Part shown: in pieces, positions 1-9,941 of the stretch | Layout of the letters: each line of letters starts with the position of its first letter | Position numbering within the stretch: the stretch's first letter is position 1 | Assembly (NCBI GenBank): GCA_947476275.1 | Contig: CANJPQ010000005.1 | Span: forward strand, 62,001 to 126,000 | Length of the DNA: 64,000 nt | Direction of reading: 5' to 3' | Source of the DNA: Fidelibacterota bacterium | GTDB taxonomy: Bacteria > Pseudomonadota > Alphaproteobacteria > Rhodospirillales > Rhodospirillaceae | Program-made: the position numbers and the translations under genes | The notes under the pieces: model-generated | What the model was told of the DNA's origin: nothing | Database searches by the model: none | Seen by the model: only the letters and a program-made list of their open reading frames with translations

Positions 1-211
1 ACGGACGGCCCCGAAGAGGCAGCAAAAACCCGAGATGTCAGGCTTGAGCGGGCCGTGATGTACGCGGTGTCGACGGGAGAGTCAAGGAAACGGTATTTTG
101 TATTGAAATATCAGATATTTAGATGAAATGCCGCCTCACTTCTGGCGCCGGCGCAGGTCCGCTAGACTGGCTTTCCGGGGCGCAAGCCCCGGCGCGGGGA
201 CGGGGAACGCA
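1..211. other. Upstream region of the rhomboid gene
   Basis: No convincing gene is seen here. Bases 85-127 are strikingly AT-rich compared with the surrounding GC-rich sequence and contain a perfect 15-bp palindrome at 106-120, AAATATC-A-GATATTT. This is likely promoter or operator sequence for the rhomboid gene. An in-frame ATG at 128 would add 28 Arg/Gly/Ala-rich residues to that protein, so 128-211 is more likely a leader than coding sequence. Confidence 0.4.
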
Positions 212-2209
212 ATGACGGACGACCGGGCGGCACAGACGACCGCAGGGCCGGGAGAACCGATCCTGAGTTTCCGGCCGCCCCCGATCCTGACCCCATCCAT
301 GGCGATTGTTGCCGTTGTGCTCCCGGCGTTCGGGTTCCTCGCCGCGGCAAACCTGACCCCTGACTTCGCCGAGCCCCTGTTCCGGAAGTTCTTCGCCGGC
401 TATCTGGCGCTGGTGACATCCCTCGTGGTCGGCGGCATGGCGCTGTGGCGGGTCTATCTGCGGCGCAAAGGTATCCCGCCGATCAGGTTCACGGCTGCGA
501 GCGTGCAGGTCCCGCTCGGCGCCGTGTCGCCGCGCAGCGTCGCCCTGCCCTACGACGAGATTCTGTCAGCCGCTGCCATGAACACGTTGCGTGGGCCGGC
601 GCTGGTGCTCGATGCCCGCCGCCGCGCTTACATCTTCCCGGCGAGCGCCTTCGCCGATGCGTCTGCCGTGGCGACATTCCAGCGTGAACTGCGCAGCTGT
701 GTTCTTCGGCAAGATGGTGGCGCGACGCGGTGGGCAGCAATGGCGACACGCGCGGAGATTGCGCAGCGCTTCGGCGCCCGGCGGCCGTGGGCCACGTGGA
801 TCACCCTCGCCGTCATCGCAGCGGTCTTCTTGGTCCAACTGATCACGATCCCCGCGACCGATCCCATCAGCATCGTCGACCTGGGGGCGAATGCCGCGGC
901 CCTGATCCGCGACGGCCAGTGGTTCCGCCTGATCACCGCGAACCTGCTGCACGTGAACACCCTGCACCTCGTGAGCAATGCGGTGCTGGTATGGGTCGTC
1001 GGCGCGTTGGTCGAACGGCAACTCGGCACGCTGCGTTTCATCGTGCTGGCTTTGGCGAGCGGGCTGGCGAGCCAGTTCGTGTCGTCCCTGGCGGCACAGA
1101 TCCAAGCCAACGGCGCGCTATCGGTCGGCATCTCGGGCGTGGTGTTCGGAATGCTTGGGGCACAGGCGGTTCTTGATCGCCGGTTCCGCACTCAGTTGCC
1201 GGGATTCTATCGTTTGGCGCCGGTACTGTGGTGGGCGGTGCTGATCCTGAATTTTGTGATCCTGCCCCTGGTTGCGCGCGCGCCCGACAACGCGGCCCAT
1301 GCCGGCGGGTTGGCGATGGGGCTTTTGCTGGGCTGGGTTTTCAGCCGGCGGCAGCAGGACATCGCCGATCATGCGCCATCGACGCCCGGCAGCCGGATCG
1401 CCATCGCGACCTTGAGCATCCTGTGGGTGCTGGGCATCGCGACCGCCGGTATCCACGGCGCAAGCGTGATCGCGCGCGCCGCCGATCGCGGACTCCTGGC
1501 AGGCTTTGCGTTGGTTTACGGAACGCCCAACGCCGCCACGGACCAAGCGTTGGCGCGCGCCATTGCCTTGGCGCCCGGCGGCGAACCCAAGATGCTCGAG
1601 GTTGCGCTGGTCTTGGCGGAACGGGCGCAGGCCACGCAAGGCAACAACCGCCGCCGCTTCCGACGCAGCGCCGAACTCATCGACACGCTGTCGGTGCTGC
1701 ACTATCGCCTGGGTCATCTGGAAACCGCGATCGACCTGCAGGCGTCGTTGATGCGCCTGGGCACGACGCAATTCGCCGGGCACCTGACGCGTTTCCTGGA
1801 GGACTATCATCACGCAAATGGCGTGCGCATCCTCGGGGATGGGCGGATGCAAACGCGGGCCATCAGTGTGACGCGTCTGCCGTCGTCCGACGGGCTGAGC
1901 CTCGACGTGGGCCCGGGGGATCCGCTGCCGCAGGGCGCACGCATTTACGCCCTGGTCCATCGCGACACCCAGTTGTTGGGCGTGCTCGAAGTGGACGTGG
2001 CGCCGCGCAACGAGACCGGCACGCAGATGCCGCGCCGGGCCCCGGGCCCGCTGCCGCCGATGATGGCGGCCCTGGCCGACGGCGCGACGATCAGCGTGGC
2101 GCAATTCGATAGCCGCGGCTGCCGCTGCTATGCCGACCGGGCGGAATACACGGAGTACCGGGAAGACACCGGGCTCTGGGGAAATTTAGTTGATAATTCA
2201 GTGCCTTAG
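212..2209 (+). CDS. Rhomboid-family intramembrane serine protease with long C-terminal extension
   Basis: Membrane-embedded serine protease that cleaves transmembrane segments of other proteins. About 665 residues from the ATG at 212. That start is preferred to the in-frame ATG at 128 because of a G-rich ribosome-site-like stretch just upstream and because the extra residues look non-coding. Two hydrophobic segments lie within the first about 100 residues. The six-helix rhomboid core follows, with His/Asn in the HVNTLHLVSN segment, the GISG motif with the catalytic Ser near residue 308, and the HAGGL motif with the catalytic His near residue 363. The Ser-His spacing is normal for the family. 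A non-membrane C-terminal part of roughly 280 residues with weak TPR-like character follows; its role is unknown. It stands upstream of dapF with a 48-bp gap. Confidence 0.85.
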   Translation: MTDDRAAQTTAGPGEPILSFRPPPILTPSMAIVAVVLPAFGFLAAANLTPDFAEPLFRKFFAGYLALVTSLVVGGMALWRVYLRRKGIPPIRFTAASVQVPLGAVSPRSVALPYDEILSAAAMNTLRGPALVLDARRRAYIFPASAFADASAVATFQRELRSCVLRQDGGATRWAAMATRAEIAQRFGARRPWATWITLAVIAAVFLVQLITIPATDPISIVDLGANAAALIRDGQWFRLITANLLHVNTLHLVSNAVLVWVVGALVERQLGTLRFIVLALASGLASQFVSSLAAQIQANGALSVGISGVVFGMLGAQAVLDRRFRTQLPGFYRLAPVLWWAVLILNFVILPLVARAPDNAAHAGGLAMGLLLGWVFSRRQQDIADHAPSTPGSRIAIATLSILWVLGIATAGIHGASVIARAADRGLLAGFALVYGTPNAATDQALARAIALAPGGEPKMLEVALVLAERAQATQGNNRRRFRRSAELIDTLSVLHYRLGHLETAIDLQASLMRLGTTQFAGHLTRFLEDYHHANGVRILGDGRMQTRAISVTRLPSSDGLSLDVGPGDPLPQGARIYALVHRDTQLLGVLEVDVAPRNETGTQMPRRAPGPLPPMMAALADGATISVAQFDSRGCRCYADRAEYTEYREDTGLWGNLVDNSVP

Positions 2210-2257
2210 CCACACGGCCCTGGACAGCCCCGGCCCCCACACCTATAACCCCCCGCC

Positions 2258-3115
2258 ATGACGACGGCACCCCTTCCGTTCCGCAAGATGCACGGGCTCG
2301 GCAATGATTTTGTCGTGATCGATGCGCGCGTGCGCCCCTTCGCCCTTTCGCCGGCAACGGTGCGCGCCATCGCCGATCGCCGCATGGGTGTCGGCTTCGA
2401 CGAGATGATCATCATCGAGCGCCCACGCGACGGCGGCGACGCCTTCGTCGGCGTGCGCAATGCCGACGGCACGACGTCGGCACGGTGCGGCAATGGCGAG
2501 CGCTGTGTTGCCGGCCTGCTGATGGCGGAAACCGGCAAAGACAAAATCCTGCTTGAGACCGCTGCCGGTCCCGTGACCGCGTGGCGCGCCGACGACGGCC
2601 TGATCGCGGTGGATATGGGACCGGCACGCACCGACTGGCGCGAGATCCCGCTGCGCGAGGAGCGCGACACGCTCAATCTCAAGATCGCCGAGGGTCCGTT
2701 GAAGGACCCGGTCGGCGTCAGTGTGGGCAATCCCCATGCGATCTTCTTCGTCGACGCGGTCAACACGATCGATCTGTCGGCGCTCGGTCCGAAGCTTGAG
2801 CACCATGCCCTGTTCCCGGAACGCACCAACGTCGAGATCGTGCAGGTGTTGGATCGCGGCCACCTGCGCATGCGGGTGTGGGAGCGCGGCGCGGGCATCA
2901 CGATGGCCTGCGGCACCGGAGCTGCGGCCACGGCGGTTGCGGCCGTGCGGCGCGGCCTGACGGATCGCGCGATGACGATCACCCTCGACGGCGGCGATCT
3001 GCACCTGTGGTGGCGTGAGGACAATCACATCATCCTGACCGGACCTTTCGCCGAGACATTCTCCGGCACCATCGACGCCTCCCTGCTCGCCGCAGGGGCG
3101 AGTGCGGCGGCATGA
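2258..3115 (+). CDS. dapF: Diaminopimelate epimerase
   Basis: Cofactor-independent epimerase converting LL- to meso-diaminopimelate for lysine and peptidoglycan synthesis in the cytoplasm. 285 residues, normal length. The N-terminal MHGLGNDFVVID signature is present. The two catalytic thiols sit in the expected motifs: CGNG in the first half (ARCGNGERC) and ACGTGAAA near the C-terminus. The ATG at 2258 is the natural start. The stop overlaps the start of mtaB by 4 bp (ATGA), so dapF, mtaB and ftsY form a tightly coupled operon, an arrangement seen in many alphaproteobacteria. Confidence 0.97.
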   Translation: MTTAPLPFRKMHGLGNDFVVIDARVRPFALSPATVRAIADRRMGVGFDEMIIIERPRDGGDAFVGVRNADGTTSARCGNGERCVAGLLMAETGKDKILLETAAGPVTAWRADDGLIAVDMGPARTDWREIPLREERDTLNLKIAEGPLKDPVGVSVGNPHAIFFVDAVNTIDLSALGPKLEHHALFPERTNVEIVQVLDRGHLRMRVWERGAGITMACGTGAAATAVAAVRRGLTDRAMTITLDGGDLHLWWREDNHIILTGPFAETFSGTIDASLLAAGASAAA

Positions 3116-4371
3116 AGACGGCGCAGGAAACAACCGGTCCCCGCGTCATCAGCCTGGGATGCCGCCTCAACACCTATGAGTCCGAAGTGATGCGCAGCCA
3201 TGCGGCGGCGCAGGGGCTCGACAACGCCATCATCGTCAACACCTGCGCCGTAACCAAAGAAGCGGAACGCCAGGGCTTGCAGACCTTACGCAAGCTGCGC
3301 CGCGAGAACCCCGACGCCCATATCGTCGCCGCCGGGTGCGGCGTGCAGCTCGATCCATCGCGCTACGTCGGTGTGGCGGACCGGGTGCTGGGCAACGAAC
3401 ATAAGATGAAGGCCGAGAGCTTCGCCGCCGCGCTCGAGACGCCGGTGCTGGTGAGCGACATCATGACGGTGCGGGAAACCGCGTCGCACCTGGTGGAAGG
3501 GTTCGAAGGCCGCACCCGTGCTTTCGTGCAGGTACAGCAGGGCTGCGATCATCGCTGCACCTTCTGCATCATTCCGTTCGCGCGCGGCAACAATCGCAGC
3601 GTACCGATGGGCCGCATCGCCGAGGAAGTGCGCGCGCTGGTGCAGGGCGGATACGAAGAAGTGGTCATCACCGGCGTGGACATCACCGGCTATGGCAGCG
3701 ACCTGCCGGGCGCGCCGGCCCTGGGCCAGATGCTGCGTCGTCTTCTCGCGGCGGTACCGGAGGTGAAGCGCGTACGCCTGTCCTCGCTCGACCCGGCGGA
3801 GGTGGACGAGGATGTGTTCCGCCTGATCGCCGACGAACCGCGCCTGATGCCGCACTTCCATATCTCCGCGCAGGCAGGCGACGACATGATCCTGAAGCGC
3901 ATGAAACGCCGCCACAGCCGGGCCGACATCCTCAATTTTACCGACCGTGTGCGGGCGTTGCGCCCGGATGCGGTGTTCGGCGCCGATCTGATCGCCGGCT
4001 TCCCGACCGAGACCGAGGAGATGTTCGCCAACACACGCGCGCTCATCGACGATGCCGGGCTGACGCATCTGCATGTGTTCCCCTATTCCATCCGCACCGG
4101 CACGCCGGCTGCGAAAATGCCCCAGGTGGACGGCGCCGCAATCAAGCGGCGCGCGGCGGCCTTGCGCGCGGCGGGCCGCGACGCTTTTGCCCGTCTGCTG
4201 CCGCGCTATGTCGGCAGCACGGCGGACGTGCTGGTGGAAAAGGACGGCCAAGGCCACAGCGCGCATTATGTTCCGGTACGATTTGCCGAACCGAATGTGC
4301 CCCGGGGCGTTGTGCAAGCGCGCATCGTCGGCGCAGCGGCGGATCATCTTGAGGCGCGCACCTTCTCATGA
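3112..4371 (+). CDS. mtaB: tRNA (t6A37) methylthiotransferase MtaB
   Basis: Radical-SAM iron-sulfur enzyme that adds a methylthio group to t6A37 in ANN-decoding tRNAs. 419 residues. The N-terminal MTTase domain has three cluster cysteines, in SLGCRLNTYES, VNTCAVT and AAGCGVQ. The radical-SAM motif CDHRCTFC (CxxxCxxC) lies near residue 145, followed by the TIM-barrel core and a short C-terminal TRAM-like region. It overlaps dapF at its start and ftsY at its end by 4 bp each, so translation of the three genes is probably coupled. The short linker motifs match MtaB better than the sister enzyme MiaB. Confidence 0.95.
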   Translation: MKTAQETTGPRVISLGCRLNTYESEVMRSHAAAQGLDNAIIVNTCAVTKEAERQGLQTLRKLRRENPDAHIVAAGCGVQLDPSRYVGVADRVLGNEHKMKAESFAAALETPVLVSDIMTVRETASHLVEGFEGRTRAFVQVQQGCDHRCTFCIIPFARGNNRSVPMGRIAEEVRALVQGGYEEVVITGVDITGYGSDLPGAPALGQMLRRLLAAVPEVKRVRLSSLDPAEVDEDVFRLIADEPRLMPHFHISAQAGDDMILKRMKRRHSRADILNFTDRVRALRPDAVFGADLIAGFPTETEEMFANTRALIDDAGLTHLHVFPYSIRTGTPAAKMPQVDGAAIKRRAAALRAAGRDAFARLLPRYVGSTADVLVEKDGQGHSAHYVPVRFAEPNVPRGVVQARIVGAAADHLEARTFS

Positions 4372-5294
4372 GCGGTTGGTTTTCCCGGCTTGTTACCGGT
4401 CTGAGCAAGACGTCGAGCCGCATTGTCGACGGCATTTCCGACATCTTCACCAAGAAGAAGCTCGACGATGCCGCACTGACGGAGCTCGAAGATCTGCTGC
4501 TGTCCGCCGACATTGGGACGGCAACTGCCAGCAAACTCACCCAGGCGCTGGCAAAGACCCGCTTCGGCAAAGAGGTGACGGGCGAAGAGGTGCGCGAGGC
4601 GTTCGCCGCGGATATCACCAAGGTTCTTGAGCCCGTGGCGCGGCCGTTGCCAATCGATCCGACGGCGCAACCGTTCGTCATCCTCATGGTCGGCGTGAAC
4701 GGCGCCGGCAAGACCACCACCATCGGCAAGCTGGCGAAGCTGTATCGCGGCGAAGGCCATGGTGTGACGCTGGTGGCCGGCGATACGTTCCGGGCCGCCG
4801 CGGTGGAACAGCTCAAGGTGTGGGGCCAGCGCACCGGCTCACCCGTGATCTCCGGCGCGCCCAACGCCGATACGGCGGGCCTTGTGTTCGATGCACTTCA
4901 GCAGGCACGCAAGCGCGGCGACGACGTGCTGCTGGTGGACACGGCCGGCCGTTTGCAGAATCGCGATGAACTGATGGCGGAACTCGGCAAGATCGGCCGC
5001 GTGTTGCGCAAGGTGGATGAGAACGCGCCGCATGCGGTGCTGTTGGTGCTCGACGCCACGGTCGGCCAGAACGCCCACGCCCAGGTGGAAGCGTTCAAGG
5101 CCATGGTCGGCGTGACGGGCCTGGTCATGACCAAACTGGACGGCACCGCCAAAGGCGGTGTGGTGGTGGCGCTGGCGGAAAAGTTCGGTTTGCCGCTGCA
5201 CTTCATCGGCGTCGGCGAAGGGGCGGACGATTTGCGCCCGTTCACCGCGCGCAGTTTCGCACGCAGCCTGATGGGACTTTCGCCGGAAGGCTAA
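4368..5294 (+). CDS. ftsY: Signal recognition particle receptor FtsY
   Basis: SRP-family GTPase that docks SRP-ribosome complexes at the inner membrane for co-translational insertion. 308 residues, a compact form without the long acidic A domain of the E. coli protein. A four-helix N domain is followed by the G domain: P-loop GVNGAGKTTT around residues 109-118, DTAGR, the TKLDGTAKGG base-recognition motif, and a conserved C-terminal tail. The start overlaps the mtaB stop by 4 bp. Its 3' end lies only 4 bp from the end of the convergent amidotransferase gene. Confidence 0.96.
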   Translation: MSGWFSRLVTGLSKTSSRIVDGISDIFTKKKLDDAALTELEDLLLSADIGTATASKLTQALAKTRFGKEVTGEEVREAFAADITKVLEPVARPLPIDPTAQPFVILMVGVNGAGKTTTIGKLAKLYRGEGHGVTLVAGDTFRAAAVEQLKVWGQRTGSPVISGAPNADTAGLVFDALQQARKRGDDVLLVDTAGRLQNRDELMAELGKIGRVLRKVDENAPHAVLLVLDATVGQNAHAQVEAFKAMVGVTGLVMTKLDGTAKGGVVVALAEKFGLPLHFIGVGEGADDLRPFTARSFARSLMGLSPEG

Positions 5295-5298
5295 AGGC

Positions 5299-6009
5299 TT
5301 ATTTCAAGCCCAGGCTGTCGAGCCATTGGGTGAAGCAAGCAGCGCCCTGTTTCTCGAGAGACGGCCCGAAGCGGCGCGAATCCGCGCGCAGCGTGCGCAC
5401 ATTCACCGCCTCGGCAGCTTCGATCTCGACGGCGTGGCCGACGTACCAGTTCTCCAACTCCGCCACGCGCACTTCCGGATGGCACTGGAAGGCGAGCGTG
5501 TGCGAGCCCCACATGAACGCCTGATGCAGGCAGGTTTCCGTGCCGGCGAGCAACACCGCGCCTTGCGGAAGGTCGAAGGTGTCGCCGTGCCAATGGAACA
5601 TGAAGGTGTGCTGGGCGGCGAGGTACTTCACCGGCGAGGCGTGGCCTGCGGCCGTGAGCAACAGCGGGCCCCAGCCGATCTCCGGCGCCGGCCCGCGATA
5701 GACCGCGGCACCCAATGCCCGGGCGATCAGCTGCGCGCCCAGGCAGATTCCCAACGTCGGCTTATCCGCTGCGAGGCGCTTCTTCAGGATGTCGACTTCC
5801 TGCGCGAGGAACGGATAGTTGAGATCGTCGGTGGCGTTGATGGGGCCGCCCAGCACGATCAACAGATCCGGCTTGAGCGGATCGAACGTCGAGAGATCGG
5901 CGGTCGGTACGTCGATATAACTGGAGATCCAGCCGCGCTTGGCGATCAGCGACTCAAGTGTGCCGAGGGTCTCGAACGCGACATGGCGCAGGGCGACAAC
6001 GGAAGTCAT
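5299..6009 (-). CDS. Class I glutamine amidotransferase-like protein (GMP synthase/YfeJ type)
   Basis: Free-standing class I GATase domain of 236 residues. Visible catalytic triad elements are the nucleophile Cys89 in GICLGAQ, with the oxyanion segment LGGP near 53, and His/Glu in FQCHPEV near the C-terminus. Proteins of this type resemble the glutaminase part of GMP synthase, but no synthase domain is fused or adjacent, so the acceptor is unknown. It is read away from ftsY (convergent) and sits 6 bp downstream of the Nudix gene on the same strand, so the two are probably co-transcribed. Confidence 0.85.
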   Translation of the reverse strand: MTSVVALRHVAFETLGTLESLIAKRGWISSYIDVPTADLSTFDPLKPDLLIVLGGPINATDDLNYPFLAQEVDILKKRLAADKPTLGICLGAQLIARALGAAVYRGPAPEIGWGPLLLTAAGHASPVKYLAAQHTFMFHWHGDTFDLPQGAVLLAGTETCLHQAFMWGSHTLAFQCHPEVRVAELENWYVGHAVEIEAAEAVNVRTLRADSRRFGPSLEKQGAACFTQWLDSLGLK

Positions 6010-6015
6010 TTCAGG

Positions 6016-6579
6016 CTAGCGCTCCCAGTGCATGGCCGGCGGCTCGAAGCGCGGCGCGACGCCGGGCTGACCTGCCATTTCCCGATGATGTGTAAGCGAC
6101 CATTGCACCGCAGGGAAGGCCAACTCGTTCCAGGGGATTTCGTCCCATGAGACCAACCGGACCTCGTCGCTTTCGGCACCGGCGGCAAACGCCGGCGACA
6201 GCATGCGGGCCCGGAAGACCATATAGACTTGGCCGATCCGCGGGATGTTGTAGATCCCCAACATGTCGTCGACGGCAATGCGCGCGCCGGCTTCTTCCCA
6301 TGTCTCCCGGACCGCACCGGCCTCGACCGTTTCACCGACCTCGAGAAAGCCGGCCGGGATCGTCCAGAAGCCCTTACGCGGATAGATCGCGCGCTTGGCG
6401 AGGAGGAACTTGTCATTCCAGGTCGCTACCGCGCCAACGACGATGCGCGGATTCACGTAGGCGGTGTAGCCGCAATCGGGACAGACCAACCGCAGGCGAT
6501 CGTCGCCGGCAGGAATCTGCTCGATGCGGGGACCGGTGCGCTGCGATGTGGGAGGCGGCACGGACATGGGCGCATACAC
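6016..6579 (-). CDS. Nudix hydrolase with truncated zinc-ribbon-like N-terminus
   Basis: Cytoplasmic pyrophosphohydrolase of the ADP-ribose/NADH type, 187 residues. A CPDCGYTAYVNPR segment looks like half of the NudC zinc ribbon; the first CxxC pair is absent. The complete Nudix box follows (GFLEVGETVEAGAVRETWEEAGARI pattern, fitting GX5EX7REXXEEXG). An alternative in-frame ATG at 6567 would shorten it by four residues. It lies directly upstream of the amidotransferase gene on the same strand. The substrate cannot be read from sequence. Confidence 0.85.
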   Translation of the reverse strand: MYAPMSVPPPTSQRTGPRIEQIPAGDDRLRLVCPDCGYTAYVNPRIVVGAVATWNDKFLLAKRAIYPRKGFWTIPAGFLEVGETVEAGAVRETWEEAGARIAVDDMLGIYNIPRIGQVYMVFRARMLSPAFAAGAESDEVRLVSWDEIPWNELAFPAVQWSLTHHREMAGQPGVAPRFEPPAMHWER

Positions 6580-6642
6580 TGCGCGGGCAGGATCGACGCG
6601 GCAAGACGCCCGACGCCGGCCCGTGGACGGGGCAGCTAAAGC

Positions 6643-6861
6643 CTAGACTTTGATATCGAGATTGCGACCGCGCGACGGATCGAGCGGCAGGGTCTGCGAC
6701 GTATTCAGGCTGCGCAGGTTGAGCGCGGTATCGCTGATCTGTCCCACAGACGTGCGCTGGGCCGCGGCCTGGGTCGCCTGGGAGGCGTTGCCGAGGTCGG
6801 ACAGCAAACTGGCGCGCTGCTGATACAGCACGGCTTGCGGGTTGGTGGAAATTTCAGCCAT
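6643..6861 (-). CDS. Small hypothetical protein downstream of secA
   Basis: A 72-residue, Gln/Ala/Ser/Leu-rich protein starting MAEISTNPQAVLYQQ and ending in PSRGRNLDIKV. It has no signal peptide, membrane segment or cysteine. I do not recognise a family. It follows secA by 53 bp on the same strand and precedes the Nudix/amidotransferase pair. It was accepted because its codon use is like that of its neighbours, the start is clean, and nothing competes for this stretch. It could still be a chance reading frame in GC-rich DNA. Confidence 0.5.
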   Translation of the reverse strand: MAEISTNPQAVLYQQRASLLSDLGNASQATQAAAQRTSVGQISDTALNLRSLNTSQTLPLDPSRGRNLDIKV

Positions 6862-6914
6862 TGATCCGAATCTACACGTATTGCGCGCAGGCCGCTACCG
6901 CGATCGGGCGCGAG

Positions 6915-9644
6915 TTACGCACTCGCACGCTCGTCCGCAACCCCATGACAATGCTTGAATTTCTTCCCGGACCCGCACGGGCAGGGTTCATTGCGGGCGA
7001 CTTTGCCCCAGGTCGCCGGATCGCGCGGATTGCGCGCGCCTTCCGGCACCCGGCTGAGCGCCGCGCGCTGTTCCTGCATGGCGACGGCGTGGCTGCGGGT
7101 TTCCGCGGTGGGCCCGCCGATCGCCTGCATCGGGCGCGGCGGCGGCGCCAGATCTTCGGGCGACGGTTGGATCTGGATCTGCACCCGCGACAGGATGCTG
7201 GAGACCTTCTCACGCAGGTTCGTCAGCAGGTCCTGGAACATGGTGAACGCTTCGCGCTGGTACTCCAGCAACGGCTGCTTCTGGCCGTAGGCGCGCAGGT
7301 TCACGGCTTGGCGCAGGAAGTCGAGCTGTTGCAGGTGATCGCGCCAGCTCTGGTCGATCATCTGAAGCACGACGCTTTTTTCCACCCGGCGCATGATGTC
7401 GGCGCCGAAGTCGGCATCCTTCTGCGCCGCGCGCGCGTCCACCGCGTGCAGCATGCGCTCGCGGATTTCTTCTTCCGCAATGCCTTCTTCGTTCGCCCAA
7501 TCCTTGAAGGGCAGATCGAGGTCGAGGATGCGCAAGGCTTCTTCGTGCAGGCCCGCGACGTCCCATTCCTCGCGCATCGCCTTCTGGGGAATGCACTTGG
7601 CGACGATGTCCTCAACCACTTCGTGGCGCATGCTGACGATCATCTCTGCCACGTCTTCGGCGCGCATAACGTCGCGGCGCTGCTCGAAGATGACGCGGCG
7701 CTGGTCGTTCATCACGTCGTCGTACTGCAGCAGGTTCTTGCGCATGTCGAAATTGCGCGCTTCGACTTTTTCCTGCGCCTTCTGGATCGCCTTGTTGATC
7801 CAGGGGTGGATGATGGCCTCGCCCTGTTCCAGACCCAAGCGCTGCAACATGCCGTCCATGCGCTCGGAGCCGAAGATGCGCATCAAGTCGTCTTGCAGCG
7901 ACAGGAAGAACTTCGATGCACCCGGGTCGCCCTGGCGGCCGGAACGGCCGCGCAGCTGGTTGTCGATGCGGCGGCTCTCGTGGCGCTCGGTGCCGATGAC
8001 GTAGAGGCCGCCTGCGGCCAGCGCGATCTCTTTCTTGGTTTGCACGTCCGCGCGGATTTCGTCCTTCTCCGCGTCGGTCAACTCGCGCCCGCTTTTGCGC
8101 TCTTCCTCGGCGATGCGGTATTCCGCGTTGCCACCAAGCTGAATGTCGGTGCCGCGGCCGGCCATGTTGGTGGCGATGGTCACCGAACCGGGAATTCCGG
8201 CCTGGGCGATGATGAACGCTTCCTGCTCGTGGAATTTCGCGTTCAGCACCTGCGGCGTGATCTTGCTCTTCTTCTTGAGCATTTCCGCAAGCTGTTCCGA
8301 CTTCTCGATCGATACGGTACCGACCAGGATCGGCTGCTGGCGCGCGTGTGCCTCGGCGATCAATTCAATGATCGATTCATTCTTCTCCGCGGCCGTGCGG
8401 TAGACTTCGTCGTGCGCATCGATGCGCTTGCGCGTCACGTTCGGCGGCACGTCGATCACTTCAAGGCCATAGATCGAGCCGAATTCCTCTTCTTCCGTCA
8501 TCGCCGTGCCGGTCATGCCGGCCAGCTTCGGATACATGCGGAAGAGGTTCTGGTAGGTGATCGAGGCCAGCGTCTGGTTCTCGTTCTGGACCTGCACGCC
8601 TTCCTTGGCTTCGATGGCCTGGTGCAGGCCTTCGGACAAGCGGCGGCCTTCCATGATGCGGCCGGTGAATTCATCGATCAGGAACACCTGATCATCTTTC
8701 ACCAGATAGTCGACCTCACGCGTGTAGAGCTTGTGGGCCTTCAGCGCCATGTTGAGGTGATGCACGAGGCTGATGTTGTGCAGATCGAACAGCGCGCCCT
8801 CGGTGAGGATGCCTTGATCGCGCAACAGCTGCTCGGCGAATTCCGTGCCGGCATCCGTGTAGGTGACGGACCGCTGCTTCTCTTCCTTCTCGTAGTGCTC
8901 GGGCTTGAAGTGAGGGATGAGCTTATCGACCCGGTCGTACAGGTCGGTGCGGTCCTGCGAGGGACCGGAAATGATCAACGGCGTGCGCGCTTCGTCGATC
9001 AGGATCGAATCGACTTCGTCGACGATGGCGTAGTTGAAGTCGCGATGGACCATGTCGCCGATCGAGTACTTCATATTGTCGCGCAGGTAATCGAAGCCGA
9101 ACTCGCTGTTCGTGCCGTAGGTGACGTCCGCGCCGTAGGCGGTACGGCGCTGGTCGTCGGTCAGGCCGTGCTGGATGCAGCCCACCGTCAGGCCGAGGAA
9201 GGTATAAACCTGCCCCATCCACCCGGAGTCACGGGCGGCGAGATAGTCGTTCACGGTAATGACGTGCACGCCTTTGCCGGCGAGGGCGTTCAGATAAACC
9301 GGGGCGGTCGCGACCAGCGTCTTGCCTTCGCCGGTGCCCATCTCGGAGATCATGCCCATGTGCAGCACCATGCCGCCCATCAGCTGCACGTCGAAGTGGC
9401 GCTGATGAAGCGTGCGCTTGGCGGCTTCGCGCACAGTGGCGAAAGCGTCGACGAGAATGTCGTCCAATGTCTCGCCCGCGGCGAGACGGCCTTTGAGCCA
9501 GTCGGTGCGCGCGCGCAGGGCGGCATCGTCCAAAGCGGCGACCTCCGCTTCCTTGGCGTTGATGGCATCGACCTTTGGTCGGAGCGACTTGATCAGGCGG
9601 TCGTTACGCGACCCGAATAGGCGTTTGGCGAGATCGCCGAGCAT
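6915..9644 (-). CDS. secA: Preprotein translocase ATPase SecA
   Basis: ATP-driven motor that pushes preproteins through SecYEG. 909 residues, the usual proteobacterial size. Walker A region TGEGKTLVA is near residue 105 and the Walker B/DEAD-like region [13 protein letters not shown] near 210. The preprotein-binding insertion and helical scaffold follow. The C-terminal zinc motif [14 protein letters not shown], which contacts SecB, is intact, so the gene is full length. It is transcribed divergently from argJ across about 300 bp. A 919-codon open frame on the opposite strand is a shadow of this gene. Confidence 0.98.
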   Translation of the reverse strand: MLGDLAKRLFGSRNDRLIKSLRPKVDAINAKEAEVAALDDAALRARTDWLKGRLAAGETLDDILVDAFATVREAAKRTLHQRHFDVQLMGGMVLHMGMISEMGTGEGKTLVATAPVYLNALAGKGVHVITVNDYLAARDSGWMGQVYTFLGLTVGCIQHGLTDDQRRTAYGADVTYGTNSEFGFDYLRDNMKYSIGDMVHRDFNYAIVDEVDSILIDEARTPLIISGPSQDRTDLYDRVDKLIPHFKPEHYEKEEKQRSVTYTDAGTEFAEQLLRDQGILTEGALFDLHNISLVHHLNMALKAHKLYTREVDYLVKDDQVFLIDEFTGRIMEGRRLSEGLHQAIEAKEGVQVQNENQTLASITYQNLFRMYPKLAGMTGTAMTEEEEFGSIYGLEVIDVPPNVTRKRIDAHDEVYRTAAEKNESIIELIAEAHARQQPILVGTVSIEKSEQLAEMLKKKSKITPQVLNAKFHEQEAFIIAQAGIPGSVTIATNMAGRGTDIQLGGNAEYRIAEEERKSGRELTDAEKDEIRADVQTKKEIALAAGGLYVIGTERHESRRIDNQLRGRSGRQGDPGASKFFLSLQDDLMRIFGSERMDGMLQRLGLEQGEAIIHPWINKAIQKAQEKVEARNFDMRKNLLQYDDVMNDQRRVIFEQRRDVMRAEDVAEMIVSMRHEVVEDIVAKCIPQKAMREEWDVAGLHEEALRILDLDLPFKDWANEEGIAEEEIRERMLHAVDARAAQKDADFGADIMRRVEKSVVLQMIDQSWRDHLQQLDFLRQAVNLRAYGQKQPLLEYQREAFTMFQDLLTNLREKVSSILSRVQIQIQPSPEDLAPPPRPMQAIGGPTAETRSHAVAMQEQRAALSRVPEGARNPRDPATWGKVARNEPCPCGSGKKFKHCHGVADERASA

Positions 9645-9941
9645 CGAAACCTCTAAGCAGGGAGAGCGGGCGCCGCGCGAACGGGCGCGGCCGGCCCTTG
9701 CGTCCGAAAGGGGGCGTCCGAAGGTGCGGCAAACAGATAGAAGCGAAGGCCCGCGAAGTCAACGATGCGGCCCGGCCGAAATGCAAAAAATCCAAGCCGA
9801 TCAATGATTTCTCCCTTCCGTGATCACGAGGCGCCCAAGCCCGGCCGTCACGCCCACACGCTTGTCGGCGCCGGTCAGCTATGCCATTGAAGCGCGGCAT
9901 TTTTTCCGCTTTTTGTCCGCGCACACTTCAGGAGCCACACC
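9645..9941. other. Divergent secA-argJ intergenic region
   Basis: About 300 bp between two outward-reading genes, so it should hold both promoters. No recognisable conserved gene is present in any frame; in particular there is no parvulin-type isomerase, which some alphaproteobacteria carry here. No strong hairpin or clear promoter box was identified by eye. Confidence 0.4.

Noticed and set aside
6861-9620. 919-codon open frame on the plus strand opposite secA
   Set aside because: It lies wholly antisense to a full-length SecA with all motifs. Long antisense frames are expected in high-GC DNA with strong third-position bias, and the translation is low-complexity (His/Arg/Asp/Leu/Val-rich) and shows no domain.
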